Positions 32,112 through 40,690 of a stretch of 64,000 nt of DNA are shown here, one piece after another. The notes below the pieces were generated by a model. That model was not told the DNA's origin and did no database searches. It saw only the letters and a program-made list of their open reading frames with translations. The first letter of the stretch is position 1; each line of letters opens with the position of its first letter. The stretch comes from Dehalococcoidia bacterium (GTDB taxonomy: Bacteria; Chloroflexota; Dehalococcoidia; Dehalococcoidales; JAUWYK01), in assembly GCA_030615865.1 (NCBI GenBank), contig JAUWYK010000001.1, positions 1 to 64,000 on the forward strand, in the 5' to 3' direction. Both the position numbers and the translations under genes were made by a program.

Positions 32112-32843
32112 ATGAAGCTATTTGTCATCTTCCCAGCTAGAAACGAGAGCAAAACTGTAGCCCAGTGCGTTGAAACAGCCCGAAAAAGTAAATATGAGCC
32201 AGAGGTACTGGTAGTTGACGGTAACTCATCAGATAAAACCAGGGTAGAGGCTAAGAGTGCCGGTGCCACAGTCATAACGCAGAGCAAGGGCATCTACCCG
32301 GCTAAAGGTAGAGCCATGAAAGACGGACTAAAGGAGGCCCTTAGTAGGGGAGCAGATTGCATCGTGTTTCTGGATGCCGATATCGTCAATCTGACGTCGG
32401 AATGGATTGACCTGCTAGCCGAGCCCGTGGTTGAAAAAGCCTGCGATATGTCCCGGGGTTATTACCAGAGAGCCAATTATGACGGTGCCGTGACCAAGCT
32501 AGTGGCTAAGCCACTATCCTGGACCTTCTTTCCTGAGGTTGCCCATTTTAATCAGCCCCTCTCCGGCGAAATATGTGGCACTTCTAAACTCTTTAAGACC
32601 CTAATCAGTAGCCGGGACTGGCCCGATGGCTGGGGCATAGATATATGGCTATTAATAGAGGCTGCCATGAAGGACTACTATATTACCGAGGTATATTTAG
32701 GAACAAAAGTACACACCTCCAGGCAGGACTACCTGGACGATGTCGTCAGACTGACTAAGATGGCAGAACAGGTATCACTGACAACTTTCAAAGAAGCGCT
32801 AAAACACAAGCGAGTAGATAATATAAACAGGGTCCACCTGTAG
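32112..32843 (+). CDS. GT81-like glycosyltransferase (glucosyl-3-phosphoglycerate synthase type)
   Basis: A 243-residue GT-A-fold enzyme: IFPARNESKTVAQCV, VVDGNSSDKT, KGRAMKDGL, the DADI metal-binding motif, FNQPLSGEICGTSKLF and GWGIDIWLLIEAAM followed by VYLGTKVH. The last two blocks are characteristic of glucosyl-3-phosphoglycerate or mannosyl-3-phosphoglycerate synthases (GpgS/GT81), which make compatible-solute or lipopolysaccharide precursors. It is shorter than mycobacterial GpgS (about 320 residues). No phosphatase partner is nearby, so other products are possible. Confidence 0.75.
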   Translation: MKLFVIFPARNESKTVAQCVETARKSKYEPEVLVVDGNSSDKTRVEAKSAGATVITQSKGIYPAKGRAMKDGLKEALSRGADCIVFLDADIVNLTSEWIDLLAEPVVEKACDMSRGYYQRANYDGAVTKLVAKPLSWTFFPEVAHFNQPLSGEICGTSKLFKTLISSRDWPDGWGIDIWLLIEAAMKDYYITEVYLGTKVHTSRQDYLDDVVRLTKMAEQVSLTTFKEALKHKRVDNINRVHL

Positions 32844-32889
32844 TAGCAGAGCAAACTAAACTATTCCCATAATAGCCCCGGTTAATAAA

Positions 32890-34530
32890 ATGAGATATAG
32901 TAAGCTTGGCTACACTCTGGCATTAAGTATTTTCCTTGCCCTGCTGGTACCGGTATCTGCTACCCCCGCCCTCGCCGCCGGCGAGTACATTGGTATCCAC
33001 CCCCGCGAGGGCGAAATCGGCGACAAGATTGAAATCAGGGGCGTCGGTTTCAACCCCAGTGAGATAGTCTGTATCTATCTCTCCAGTAATGCAGCCGAGG
33101 AGGGTGATGAAATCGACGACAAAGTCACTGCCTACAAACAAGTAGCCATAGCTAATACTGATGCTGGAGGTGCTTTCACCCGCACTTACACTTTCTATGT
33201 GCCTGATGAACTCAGCGGTGGCGCAGTTATAGAAGACGTGCATGGCGGCAACTATTATGTTTATGCCACCTATTGCCGCAGCAAATCCATAGTAGTCGTG
33301 GCTAGATTTATCGTAATTGGTGGTGAAATTGAGCTAGACCCTGGAGAGGGCGCGGTAGGTACCGAGGTCCAGATTAGCGGTGAAGGTCTTCGCCCTGACC
33401 AAGAAATCGCCGTTACATATGATGACTATGATGTTGACATAGCCAGTGGTGATAGCAAAACCGATGGCGATGGCTCATTTACCTGCACCATTATCATCCC
33501 GGAGAGCACTGCTGGCAGCCATATCATAACCGTCATTGACGAGTCGGGCAATAGACCCGAGGCTGAGTTCAGCGTGGAACCAGAAATAACCATAGAGCCA
33601 ACCGAACAGGCAGCAGGTGAAGCGGTGAATATCAGCGGCACCGGCTTTGGCAAGAGGCAGACTATAACCATCACCCTTGATGGCAACAAGCTTTCCACTA
33701 CGCTAACGTCCATAAATACCAATCACTATGGTAGCTTTGATGGCAGCTTCCTTGTCCCCTTCTCCGGCAGCCATGGCACCAGGGAAGTAGAAGCCAGTGA
33801 TGGTAGCCGCAATAAGGCTGAAGCCCAATTGACTGTTTTGGGTGGCATCAGTCTAATCCCAACCACCAGCCCCACCTCGCCCGGTCATGTCGGCATGGAG
33901 CTCTTCATCCTTGGCGCTGGTTTCATAGCCGAGGCTACGGTTACCATCACCTATAGCAATAATGATGAGACCATCCCTGTAGCTACAGTCCCCGCTGATG
34001 ATGGAGGTTTCCAGGTGAACTTTACTGTCCCGCCCAGCGTCGCCGGCAGCCACGAGATAACCGCCACTGACAGCACCAGCATAGCAACAGCCACCTTTAC
34101 CATGGAATCACAAGCACCACCAATGCCAGTGCCGCTAACACCAGAAACTGCCAGCACAGCCGCGGCAAGGACACACTTTGATTGGGGAGATGTTACTGAT
34201 GACGACAGTGGTGTGAGCTATACCCTTCAGGTTGCCTCTGATGCCGATTTCACCAGCATAGTGCTGGAGAAGGAAGGCTTGTCCCAATCGGAATATACGG
34301 CGGCCAATGATGAGAGGCTAGAGTCAACGGAAAAGGAAGTCCCCTACTACTGGAGAGTAAAGGCAGTAGATGGTGCCTTTAATGAAAGTGAGTGGACCTA
34401 TCCAATATTATTCTACGTTGGCTTTTCCTTGGCTTCAATGCCTGATTGGGTGTGGTATATCTTTTACGGGCTTGGCGCATTGCTACTCGGTATTCTTGGC
34501 TCCTGGGTGTGGAGAAGACGCGCCAAGTGA
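32890..34530 (+). CDS. Secreted surface protein with repeated TIG-like domains
   Basis: A 546-residue protein with a signal peptide (hydrophobic LALSIFLALLVPVSATPALA, cleavage near residue 30). At least four immunoglobulin-like IPT/TIG repeats follow, each with a G-x-x-V/I-x-I-x-G-x-G-F motif near residues 45, 155, 240 and 330. A fibronectin-III-like domain (DWGDVTDDDSGVSYTLQVA, then YYWRVKAVDGA) precedes a C-terminal membrane helix and WRRRAK stop-transfer tail. It should be anchored outside the cell and may bind sugars or other cells. It lies just before the pilus locus. Confidence 0.85.
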   Translation: MRYSKLGYTLALSIFLALLVPVSATPALAAGEYIGIHPREGEIGDKIEIRGVGFNPSEIVCIYLSSNAAEEGDEIDDKVTAYKQVAIANTDAGGAFTRTYTFYVPDELSGGAVIEDVHGGNYYVYATYCRSKSIVVVARFIVIGGEIELDPGEGAVGTEVQISGEGLRPDQEIAVTYDDYDVDIASGDSKTDGDGSFTCTIIIPESTAGSHIITVIDESGNRPEAEFSVEPEITIEPTEQAAGEAVNISGTGFGKRQTITITLDGNKLSTTLTSINTNHYGSFDGSFLVPFSGSHGTREVEASDGSRNKAEAQLTVLGGISLIPTTSPTSPGHVGMELFILGAGFIAEATVTITYSNNDETIPVATVPADDGGFQVNFTVPPSVAGSHEITATDSTSIATATFTMESQAPPMPVPLTPETASTAAARTHFDWGDVTDDDSGVSYTLQVASDADFTSIVLEKEGLSQSEYTAANDERLESTEKEVPYYWRVKAVDGAFNESEWTYPILFYVGFSLASMPDWVWYIFYGLGALLLGILGSWVWRRRAK

Positions 34531-34558
34531 AAATTATGCTAGTCTGAATTAGATATAG

Positions 34559-35158
34559 CTATTTTGTTTTTAGCGTAACCTGAGTTTTACCGCTTTTCCT
34601 AACCACCTGTTCCACAGCCGGCATTTCTTTCAGGATACGAAGCAAAGGAATAGGCTCCTCTGCGGATACAACAATCCTGTTGCCCTCATCTACCGAGCCC
34701 CCAACTAATACCAGACGCAGGTTTTCAACCTGGCGTAAATCTTTTTCTAAATTCTCCAACTGACCTAAATCTACTGGCGGCATTATCGTCAGTTCCACCA
34801 CTCCCTTATAAAGCTTGGTAACTACTGCCGGCTCAGCTTCCTCTTCAGCCCCCCTCTTCTCTCCCTCCTTTTTAGCCTTCTCCTCAGCTCGCTTGGCTTC
34901 CTTAGCCTCTGCAGCCTCCCTCTTTGCTCTCTCCTTGGCCTCCTTAGCTTCCCTCTTCGCCTTTTCCTTTGCCTCCCTGGCTTGCTTGGCTTCCTTAGCC
35001 TCTGCAGCCTTCCTCTTTATTCTCTCCTTGGACTCTTTGGCTTCCCTCTTCGCTTTTTCTTTGGCTTCCTTAGCTTCCCTCTTCGCCTTCTCTTCGGCCT
35101 CTTTAGCTTCTTTCTTTGCCTTCTCCTTAGCTGCCGGCTTGGCTTCCTTTTGTGTCAT
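34559..35158 (-). CDS. Lys/Glu/Ala single-helix protein with C-terminal domain
   Basis: A 199-residue protein. Residues about 3-110 are an almost pure Lys/Glu/Ala/Arg sequence of KEAKEKAKREAKEAK-type units, expected to be a long single alpha helix. The last 85 residues fold separately: VVELTIMPPVDLGQLENLEK, VLVGGSVDEGNRIVVSAEE and MPAVEQVVRKSGKTQVTLK, an alpha/beta domain that resembles small ferredoxin-like or ACT-like domains. Similar proteins occur beside pilus genes in related genomes by my recollection. It converges on the TIG-protein gene with 28 bases between stops. Confidence 0.65.
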   Translation of the reverse strand: MTQKEAKPAAKEKAKKEAKEAEEKAKREAKEAKEKAKREAKESKERIKRKAAEAKEAKQAREAKEKAKREAKEAKERAKREAAEAKEAKRAEEKAKKEGEKRGAEEEAEPAVVTKLYKGVVELTIMPPVDLGQLENLEKDLRQVENLRLVLVGGSVDEGNRIVVSAEEPIPLLRILKEMPAVEQVVRKSGKTQVTLKTK

Positions 35159-35404
35159 CTTATCCTCTCCCTATAGTAAAAAGACTATTCCCCTTGGTTT
35201 GTCTCAGTATAGAGACTGGTAAAAACCTTGTCAATCACTACTGCTCATTTATTCCCGCCAATCAATAGGACTTTTTTCCTAGGACTATTCGCTACTCAAA
35301 CTAACCCATTTGGGTGATTGCGCGGGGAATTAAGATAAGTTATATTAAGTTATAATAATAGTAGTTGATGTGAGTTTAAGGTAGCCTGAGGGAGGAGGCA
35401 AGAT

Positions 35405-35680
35405 ATGGCAAACCCCAAAAAGATTGACCCTATGCTGACGACAAGCGATGTAGCTCGCTTTCTCAATATACATATTAACACAGTAAGGCGATGGAGTAAT
35501 CAGGGAATACTAAAGACATACCGCATCGGCTCCCGAGGTGACCGCAGATTTCGACAGGAGGATATTACTAGCTTTCTCTTACAAGAATCAAGAACAGCAG
35601 AAGTGAGGGAGGAAGAAACTTCCTTTGCCAAACCAGGCGCTAGAGGTGGTAATAAGGTATTAGTCGACTACAAGGTGTAA
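35405..35680 (+). CDS. MerR/BldC-type helix-turn-helix protein
   Basis: A 91-residue regulator with a MerR-like winged helix: LTTSDVARFLNIHINTVRRW, then GILKTYRIGSRGDRRFRQED. It has no effector domain, like BldC and excisionases. AGGGAGGAGG precedes the ATG. It is the first gene of the pilus locus and is followed after 22 bases by the response-regulator-like gene, so the two are probably one operon. Confidence 0.85.
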   Translation: MANPKKIDPMLTTSDVARFLNIHINTVRRWSNQGILKTYRIGSRGDRRFRQEDITSFLLQESRTAEVREEETSFAKPGARGGNKVLVDYKV

Positions 35681-35702
35681 GACTTAATCAGGAGGTGACT
35701 GA

Positions 35703-36383
35703 GTGGATAAAATCACGGTGCTGATAATTGATGAGCAAGAATTCTTCAGAGCCGGTGTACGCCAGGTACTGTCTCAACAAGCTGACTTCAAAGTAATGGA
35801 CTGTGACCCAACCCAGAAGCCATTAGAGCTAATTGAAGCCAATCTCCCCGATGTTGCCCTATTAGGCTCTGACCTTGCTACTCTCAGCGGACTTGAACTG
35901 GGTAGAAAAATTGCACGACTCTACCCAAATACTAAAGTAATAATGCTAAGCCCCAACCCTAATGACGAGGAGCTCTTCGAGGTTATTAAAACCGCAGCCG
36001 TAGCCTGCTTAAATAAGAAAGCCTCTGCCGAAGAGCTAGTTAACACCATAAGACGAGCCAAAAACGGCGAATACCCCATAAATGAAAGCCTTACCAGACC
36101 CACAGTCGCCAAGCATGTATTAAAGCAATTTCAAGATATAGCATCAATAGGAAAAGCTATGGAAGCCGTAGCTGCCCCCCTCACCAACAGGGAGGCACAG
36201 ATTCTAAACTACATTGCCCAAGGCAACTCAAACAAGCAAATCGCCTATATCCTAGACATCAGTGAGCAAACAATCAAGAACCATGTTAGCTCCATTCTTC
36301 GTAAACTAAATGCTAATGATAGAGCCCATGCTGTTGCCTTAGCCATGCGCGATGGCTGGCTTTCAATAGAGGAAAAACCATGA
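35703..36383 (+). CDS. NarL/LuxR-type regulator with pseudo-receiver
   Basis: A 226-residue protein with a CheY-like N-terminal domain and a LuxR-type C-terminal helix-turn-helix (LTNREAQILNYIAQGNSNKQ, then TIKNHVSSILRKL). The acidic pair Asp10-Glu11, Ser83 and the Lys at 105-106 are present, but the phosphoacceptor position reads LLGSDL: Gly55 stands where Asp is expected. It therefore probably does not take a phosphate in the classical way. GTG start with AGGAGGTGA upstream. It likely controls the following pilus genes. Confidence 0.85.
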   Translation: MDKITVLIIDEQEFFRAGVRQVLSQQADFKVMDCDPTQKPLELIEANLPDVALLGSDLATLSGLELGRKIARLYPNTKVIMLSPNPNDEELFEVIKTAAVACLNKKASAEELVNTIRRAKNGEYPINESLTRPTVAKHVLKQFQDIASIGKAMEAVAAPLTNREAQILNYIAQGNSNKQIAYILDISEQTIKNHVSSILRKLNANDRAHAVALAMRDGWLSIEEKP

Positions 36384-36475
36384 TAGCTAGCCTAACAAGC
36401 TCTTAACGAAGCTTAAACGCCGCTTTTACGGACAGTTAATCCCAAGAGTCCAAGATTAAGGATGGAGAGGGTAAA

Positions 36476-38410
36476 GTGCCTCAATTGGAAATCGGTACGG
36501 AACTAAAGTCTCAGGTTAGGGAACGCCTGGAGAAGCAAGGCTATGAGATAACCGAGGGGGCTAAACTCCTTGGGAAGTCAGGAGTTGAGTATACCTTTGA
36601 CATATTGGCTTATGCTGACACTGAGGGGGTTGGTCACAGCCTGGGTCTAGATTTCTTAGATGGGAAAAAGGAGATAAGTCTGGAACAGGTAGCCTTGTTT
36701 GATACCAAAGCCTATGAGGTGGGCATTGATGATAAAGTCATTGTGGCATTGCTGCCGCTCAGCCCTGAAGCGCAGCAATTTGCCAAGCAACAGCAGATAA
36801 GGGTCCTTAAGCCGACTCAAAAAACCGCTTCCCAACCCACGCCGACCAAAGAAAAGGCCACCCCACCAGAGGAGAAGCCGGCAAAAAAAGAAAAGGCAGA
36901 GGCCCCAGAGACTGAACCTGAGTTCAAACACTTGAAGCATACGCCTCAGCCTGAAGCATTGCAATTAATTCCTGAGGTGATAGCGAGAAGGTACAATGCC
37001 ATGCCCCTGTCTATATCTAGTAACACATTACGGGTAGCTATGGTAGACCCGACTGACATCTTTGCCCTAGAGGCCTTCTCCGCCTTAAGCCGGATGAGAA
37101 TTAAACCTATAGCCGCCAGCACCAAGGAGGTCAGAGAGGCTATTGACTTTAACTATAAAGGCTACGGCGAGATTGAAAAGCAGCTTTCCCGTGTCTCTAC
37201 CCCCAGTGAGACAACTGAAGAGAAGCTTGCCATTAGTGCCGATACTGATGCCCCTCTGGCTCAAGCCCTCAACCTTATCATTGAAGAAGCGGCCAAAGCC
37301 CGCTCATCTGATATCCATATTGAGCCGGAAGAGGACAGGTTAAGGGTACGCTACCGCATTGATGGCACCCTTCAGGATATGATGTCTCTGCCGCTGAACA
37401 TACATTTAGCCCTCGTTTCCCGAATCAAAATCCTGTCTAATTTGAATATTGCCGACCGTCATCGCCCCCAAGACGGGCAGTTCTCCACCGAGGCTAAAGG
37501 GCGGCAGATAGATATCAGGGTAGCCACTGCTCCCACGGTCAACGGTGAGATGGCAGAGCTGCGCCTTCTGGATAAGGCGATGGCCACTCTGGGACTATCT
37601 GAGCTCGGTATGCTACCCGATAGCCTGGCAAAGTATGAGGGTATGCTCAAGACTCCCTATGGCATGATTTTAACTAGCGGTCCTACCGGCGCCGGTAAGA
37701 CCACTACCATGTATGCTTCACTCAATTCCCTTGACTGCCTGGAGAGAAACATCATCACCATTGAAGACCCCGCGGAGTATCGGTTTAAGGATATTAATCA
37801 GATACAGGTCAATACTCAAGCTGGCATTACCTTTGCCACCGGCTTGAGGTCTATACTCCGCCTTGACCCCGACGTAATAATGGTCGGTGAGATACGCGAT
37901 GCTGAAACAGCCAGCATAGCGGTTCAGGCCGCTTTAACCGGGCACCTGATGCTATCCTCTGTTCATTCCAGCGATTCGGCTGGTGTGCTATCTCGTCTGC
38001 TTGACCTAGATATAGAGCCCTTCTTGATCGCCTCGGCGGTTATCGGTGTTGTGGCTCAGCGGATGGTGCGTCGCGTCTGCCCTGATTGCAGCCATCCTAT
38101 TAAAGCCCCGCTGGTAGAGCAGATGGCTTACCAAAAGGAAATCGGAGAGAAGCAGACTGAATTCATATACGGCACCGGCTGCAAGTCATGCGCTTATACC
38201 GGTTATATGGGTCGAATCGGAATCTTTGAGATTCTAGCCTTAAGTGACACCATAAGGACAATGCTCACCAACCGGGCTAGCAGCAGTGAGATTCGTGCCC
38301 AGGCAATTAAGGAGGGCATGGTAACCATGATGAACGATGGTATGCGTAAGGTAAAGGAGGGCATCACCACACCCTCTGAAGTGCTGCGTAATGCCTACTC
38401 CGCAGACTAG
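36476..38410 (+). CDS. pilB: Type IV pilus extension ATPase PilB/GspE with N-terminal restriction-fold domain
   Basis: A 644-residue hexameric ATPase that powers pilus extension. The unusual N-terminus (residues about 1-115) holds EKQGYEITEGAKLLGKSGVE and FDILAYA, a degenerate Mrr-like restriction-endonuclease fold that recurs in the 45849 protein. A Pro/Lys/Glu linker leads to an MshEN-type domain (ALQLIPEVIARRYNAMPLS). The ATPase core has Walker A GPTGAGKTTTMY, Asp box EDPAEYRF, Walker B DPDVIMVGEIRD and a His box LSSVHSSD. Four cysteines in CPDC and CKSC make the zinc site. GTG start. Confidence 0.93.
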   Translation: MPQLEIGTELKSQVRERLEKQGYEITEGAKLLGKSGVEYTFDILAYADTEGVGHSLGLDFLDGKKEISLEQVALFDTKAYEVGIDDKVIVALLPLSPEAQQFAKQQQIRVLKPTQKTASQPTPTKEKATPPEEKPAKKEKAEAPETEPEFKHLKHTPQPEALQLIPEVIARRYNAMPLSISSNTLRVAMVDPTDIFALEAFSALSRMRIKPIAASTKEVREAIDFNYKGYGEIEKQLSRVSTPSETTEEKLAISADTDAPLAQALNLIIEEAAKARSSDIHIEPEEDRLRVRYRIDGTLQDMMSLPLNIHLALVSRIKILSNLNIADRHRPQDGQFSTEAKGRQIDIRVATAPTVNGEMAELRLLDKAMATLGLSELGMLPDSLAKYEGMLKTPYGMILTSGPTGAGKTTTMYASLNSLDCLERNIITIEDPAEYRFKDINQIQVNTQAGITFATGLRSILRLDPDVIMVGEIRDAETASIAVQAALTGHLMLSSVHSSDSAGVLSRLLDLDIEPFLIASAVIGVVAQRMVRRVCPDCSHPIKAPLVEQMAYQKEIGEKQTEFIYGTGCKSCAYTGYMGRIGIFEILALSDTIRTMLTNRASSSEIRAQAIKEGMVTMMNDGMRKVKEGITTPSEVLRNAYSAD

Positions 38411-38427
38411 TGGCTTTGGGGTTAAAA

Positions 38428-39639
38428 ATGGATTATAAATATGTAGCTTATACTGAAGATAAAAGATTGGTCAAAGGCAGGCTTTCGGCTACCAGCGAAG
38501 AGGCAGCCATCGATTTGCTCAGCTATGGCGGCTATCAAACAGTTAGCCTGAAGGTGGTAACTCCCTTTTTTAATACGGAAAAGCTGGCAGCCCGCTTTTC
38601 CCGGATAAAGCCAAGAGAAATAATAATGCTTTCCCGCCAGCTAGCTTTACTGCTTGAATCTGGCACTGATATTGTTACCTCTTTAGAGCTATTACAAAGC
38701 CAAATGACAAATCGCACCCTGCAACGGGTGCTTGGCGAGGTAGCCTCTGACATTCGCGGTGGAAGTTCGTTATCCTCAGCACTAAGCAAACACCCCCGGG
38801 CTTTCCCTGAACTCTACCATCGGACAATAGCTGCCGGTGAGCAGGCCGGCAATCTAGAAATAGTGCTAAGGCAAATGGCTGATTATATGGAGAGAACAGC
38901 CACCACCGAAAAGAGAATTAAAGGTGCCCTGATCTACCCCTTTATCGTTGCCATTGTAGCTGTTGTGGTGATAAGCATAATTGTCATCTTTGTTCTGCCC
39001 GCCTTTACCAGCCTATACGCTAAACTCGGAGCTGACCTACCTTTACCCACCAGGCTGCTTATTACTATATCTGATTGGCTTATCAGCTACGGGCTTTATG
39101 CTCTGCTGGTGCTAGTAGCGGCTGCTAGTTTAGGCTTCTTTTATATCAAAACGCCAGCCGGGAAATATCAGTGGAATAAATTATTACTCAGTTTCCCCAT
39201 AATTGGGCGAATTACTCTACTTAGCGAGCTTTCCCGCTGCTGCCGAACTATATCACTCCTCTTCAAAGTCGGCTTGCCTTTACCCGAAGTCATGTCTCAG
39301 GCTATCCACGGCACCAATAATAAGGTTATGCGCAATGCTCTGACTGAGGTCCAGCAAGAGTTGATTAGAGGCGAAGGCTTATCCAAACCTATGTCAAGGA
39401 GGAAGCTCTTCCTACCTTTGATGGTGCAGATGGCTGGAGTTGGCGAGGAAACCGGTAACCTTGATAACACGCTAGCTACTGTAGCTCAGAGCTATGAGGC
39501 TGAGGCTGATGATAGGACTAGCTCCGCTGTGGAGCTTATTCAACCAGCTATAACTGTAATCGTAGGCTTAGTAGTTGCTTTCTTTGCCATAGCTCTGGTT
39601 TCAGCTATGTATTCTATGTACGGGCAGATGGGTGCCTAG
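38428..39639 (+). CDS. pilC: Type IV pilus inner-membrane platform protein PilC
   Basis: A 403-residue GspF/PilC-family protein with the two duplicated T2SSF domains: PREIIMLSRQLALLLESGTD and later LSELSRCCRTISLLFKVGLP. Membrane helices lie near residues 165-190, 210-235 and 375-400. It connects the ATPases PilB and PilT to the growing pilus. I prefer the ATG at 38428, which gives the family's MDYKYVAYTEDKR start; a GTG at 38410 overlapping the pilB stop is the alternative. Confidence 0.92.
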   Translation: MDYKYVAYTEDKRLVKGRLSATSEEAAIDLLSYGGYQTVSLKVVTPFFNTEKLAARFSRIKPREIIMLSRQLALLLESGTDIVTSLELLQSQMTNRTLQRVLGEVASDIRGGSSLSSALSKHPRAFPELYHRTIAAGEQAGNLEIVLRQMADYMERTATTEKRIKGALIYPFIVAIVAVVVISIIVIFVLPAFTSLYAKLGADLPLPTRLLITISDWLISYGLYALLVLVAAASLGFFYIKTPAGKYQWNKLLLSFPIIGRITLLSELSRCCRTISLLFKVGLPLPEVMSQAIHGTNNKVMRNALTEVQQELIRGEGLSKPMSRRKLFLPLMVQMAGVGEETGNLDNTLATVAQSYEAEADDRTSSAVELIQPAITVIVGLVVAFFAIALVSAMYSMYGQMGA

Positions 39640-40038
39640 ATGTTAAGACCAATGAAAAACGAAAAAGGCTTCACTTTAATTGGAGCGATAATGGCCCTGG
39701 GTATCTTGGGCTTAATTGCTGTTGCCTTTCTTAGCGCCCTGGCTACTGCATCCCACGCTCTCATTATCGCCGATGAGCAAGCCACTGCCGAAAGCCTGGC
39801 TAGAAGCCAGATGGAGTATGTTAAGAGCCAGGATTACATTGATTATTCTGTTCCAGGCCATGAACAATATGAGGGAATAACTCCACCTGGTGACTACGTT
39901 GTTGAGCTTACTGTTGAGTTACCGGACCCGGCAGGCGATGGCCTCGACAACGATGATGGCATCCAGAAGATAACGGCGGTGGTTAAATATCTTGATAAGG
40001 GAATACTTACATTAGAGGGCTATAAGGTAGACCGATGA
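39640..40038 (+). CDS. Minor prepilin-like protein with Gly at +5
   Basis: A 132-residue pseudopilin. The leader ends in EKG with cleavage before FTLIGAIMALGILGLIAVAF, a class III signal. Residue +5 after cleavage is Gly where nearly all type IV pilins have Glu, which is typical of GspK/PilX-like tip subunits. The rest (about 100 residues) is an acidic periplasmic domain. The gene follows pilC directly and overlaps the next prepilin gene by four bases. Confidence 0.8.
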   Translation: MLRPMKNEKGFTLIGAIMALGILGLIAVAFLSALATASHALIIADEQATAESLARSQMEYVKSQDYIDYSVPGHEQYEGITPPGDYVVELTVELPDPAGDGLDNDDGIQKITAVVKYLDKGILTLEGYKVDR

Positions 40039-40661
40039 TATTTCACAGGCTAGGGTTATTAAATAAAAAGCAGAGGGGTTTTACTCTGGTTGAGCTGGTG
40101 ATAGTTCTCGCCATTACTGGAATTATCGCTGGTGCCACTACTATGACTATTTACCAGGTATTTGCCGGGAGTTCCCGAACCTCTGATCATATGACCGCCG
40201 TCAGGCAGGTGCAGAGCGCTGGTTTCTGGATTAGCCAAGATACACAGATGGCTCAAACCGTGGAACCAGCCCTGAGCCCAGACCCAGACGGGTTCCCTCT
40301 CACCTTAACCTGGACTGACAGGGATGGTCGTGACCACCAGGTTGTCTATACATTAGTAGATATGTCTGGTGGGCTTAAGAAGCTCGAGCGGCAGCATACT
40401 TGTGTTGCATGCAGTCTGGTGGAGACTGGTTTTGTGGCTGAATATATTAACCCGGATGAGACTCATTGTTATCTATATCAGTGCCTAATATGCTACAAGA
40501 GACTTGCTTCACTGACTGAGCTTGAGGAACACTTTGCCATTGAGCACCCTTCGGAGGAACTCCAATATGAAAATGGCGCGCTTACTTTTACGGTAACTGC
40601 CACGGTGCAGGGACAAAGTGAGACCAGGGTATATAAAGTTATTCATAGGCCCGGCTCATAG
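40035..40661 (+). CDS. Prepilin-like protein carrying a C2H2 zinc-finger pattern
   Basis: A 208-residue pseudopilin with leader KKQRG and mature start FTLVELVIVLAITGIIAGAT, including Glu at +5. After the helix, residues 150-171 read C-x2-C-x12-H-x4-H (CLICYKRLASLTELEEHFAI then EH), exactly the classical C2H2 zinc-finger spacing, and extra cysteines occur at 123, 126 and 145. A periplasmic or cell-surface pilin with this motif is surprising. It overlaps the preceding gene as ATGA and is followed by the PilX-like gene after 29 bases. Confidence 0.82.
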   Translation: MIFHRLGLLNKKQRGFTLVELVIVLAITGIIAGATTMTIYQVFAGSSRTSDHMTAVRQVQSAGFWISQDTQMAQTVEPALSPDPDGFPLTLTWTDRDGRDHQVVYTLVDMSGGLKKLERQHTCVACSLVETGFVAEYINPDETHCYLYQCLICYKRLASLTELEEHFAIEHPSEELQYENGALTFTVTATVQGQSETRVYKVIHRPGS

Positions 40662-40690
40662 TAGCCAGAATTGGTAAAGGAGAGGGAAGG

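Noticed and set aside
34815..35222. A 135-residue plus-strand Ser/Ala/Leu/Phe-rich frame
   Set aside because: It is the antisense shadow of the Lys/Glu/Ala repeat gene on the minus strand.
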